This document shows, in pieces, positions 63,802 through 64,000 of a stretch of DNA of 64,000 bases. Location of the stretch: NCBI RefSeq assembly GCF_040869045.1, contig NC_090319.1:230013832-230077831 (forward strand). The letters run 5' to 3'. Origin of the DNA: Eurosta solidaginis (lineage: Eukaryota > Arthropoda > Insecta > Diptera > Tephritidae). Positions within the stretch are counted from its first letter, which is position 1. Every line of letters begins with the position of its first letter. Below the pieces are notes generated by a model. That model did not search any database. It was not told where the DNA came from and saw only the letters and a program-made list of their open reading frames with translations. Made by a program: the position numbers and the translations under genes.

Positions 63802-64000
63802 CACAGAATTTTTTCTTTTATAGTCAAGGAATGTTTGCAAATCCCTTAACACACCAGGTTAAGAGAGAGCTGGCGATCTATACAATGGGCTCTGAACTTC
63901 TTTTTTATCTTACTAAAATCATTATCGCAAAACCTTGATTTTATTTTGTGTGAATTTATATTGTTTTATCTCATTTTAAGCTACTATACACGCGTAAGAA
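63802..64000. other. No gene recognised
   Basis: Short AT-rich end of the window, no element match. Confidence 0.5.

Noticed and set aside
1..64000. CRISPR array or bacterial operon
   Set aside because: Repeats are LTRs, microsatellites or TE arrays; gene content and structure are eukaryotic retroelements.

Overview
This window is eukaryotic, AT-rich DNA, most likely from a higher dipteran (fly) genome. A true fruit fly (Tephritidae-like) is my inference, from the mix of jockey-, RTE-, Ingi/Vingi-like and RNase H-bearing LINEs, mdg3-, Osvaldo- and gypsy-like LTR elements, BEL/Pao and MITEs. I found no convincing host gene, tRNA, rRNA or CRISPR. Almost everything that can be assigned is transposable-element DNA, arranged as an unusually deep set of insertions inside insertions. 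Target-site duplications (TSDs) allow much of the order of events to be read.

Layout. 1-3652: AT-rich flank, a roughly 128-bp tandem-repeat block (1500-2275), and a minus-strand LTR/gag fragment (2924-3652). 3653-48624: one degraded gypsy-like element (G0, plus strand). G0 pol is split at 3889/12854 by a LINE (LINE A, minus, 14-bp TSD). LINE A carries a jockey-like LINE (LINE B) and a short (CAA)n-tailed element (T2). G0 pol is split again, a few codons before its stop, by a second gypsy element (G1, 14558-48274, TSD ATAG). G1 is split by an Osvaldo-like element with LTRs of about 2.6 kb (G2, 17446-47013, TSD ACGT). G2 is a head-to-tail tandem: LTR-1, internal unit 1, LTR-2, internal unit 2, LTR-3. 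Unit 1 alone contains LINE C (22295-26321) and an mdg3-like element (G3, 27302-32577). Unit 2 supplies the empty sites for both. LTR-3 alone contains a hAT-like MITE.

48625-59095: an RTE-like LINE (LINE D), then a BEL/Pao element with one internally inverted segment, split by a jockey-like LINE (LINE E) that itself contains a SINE-like insertion. 59096-64000: mostly unassigned AT-rich DNA with a degraded RNase H LINE (LINE F), a 3' piece related to LINE C, two T2 copies, and a 548-bp MITE with perfect 37-bp inverted ends sitting in one T2 copy.

How the parts work together. These are selfish elements: Gag packages RNA, PR/RT/RNase H/IN copy and integrate LTR elements, and EN/RT prime LINE copies. 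Most ORFs are broken; LINE B ORF2 and G3 pol are the best preserved. The most interesting reading is that LINE C begins exactly at a predicted HDV-like self-cleaving ribozyme fold followed by a 2A-like motif, and that the short T2 element carries the same predicted fold together with a LINE C-like 3' tail. T2 may therefore be a small non-autonomous partner of LINE C.
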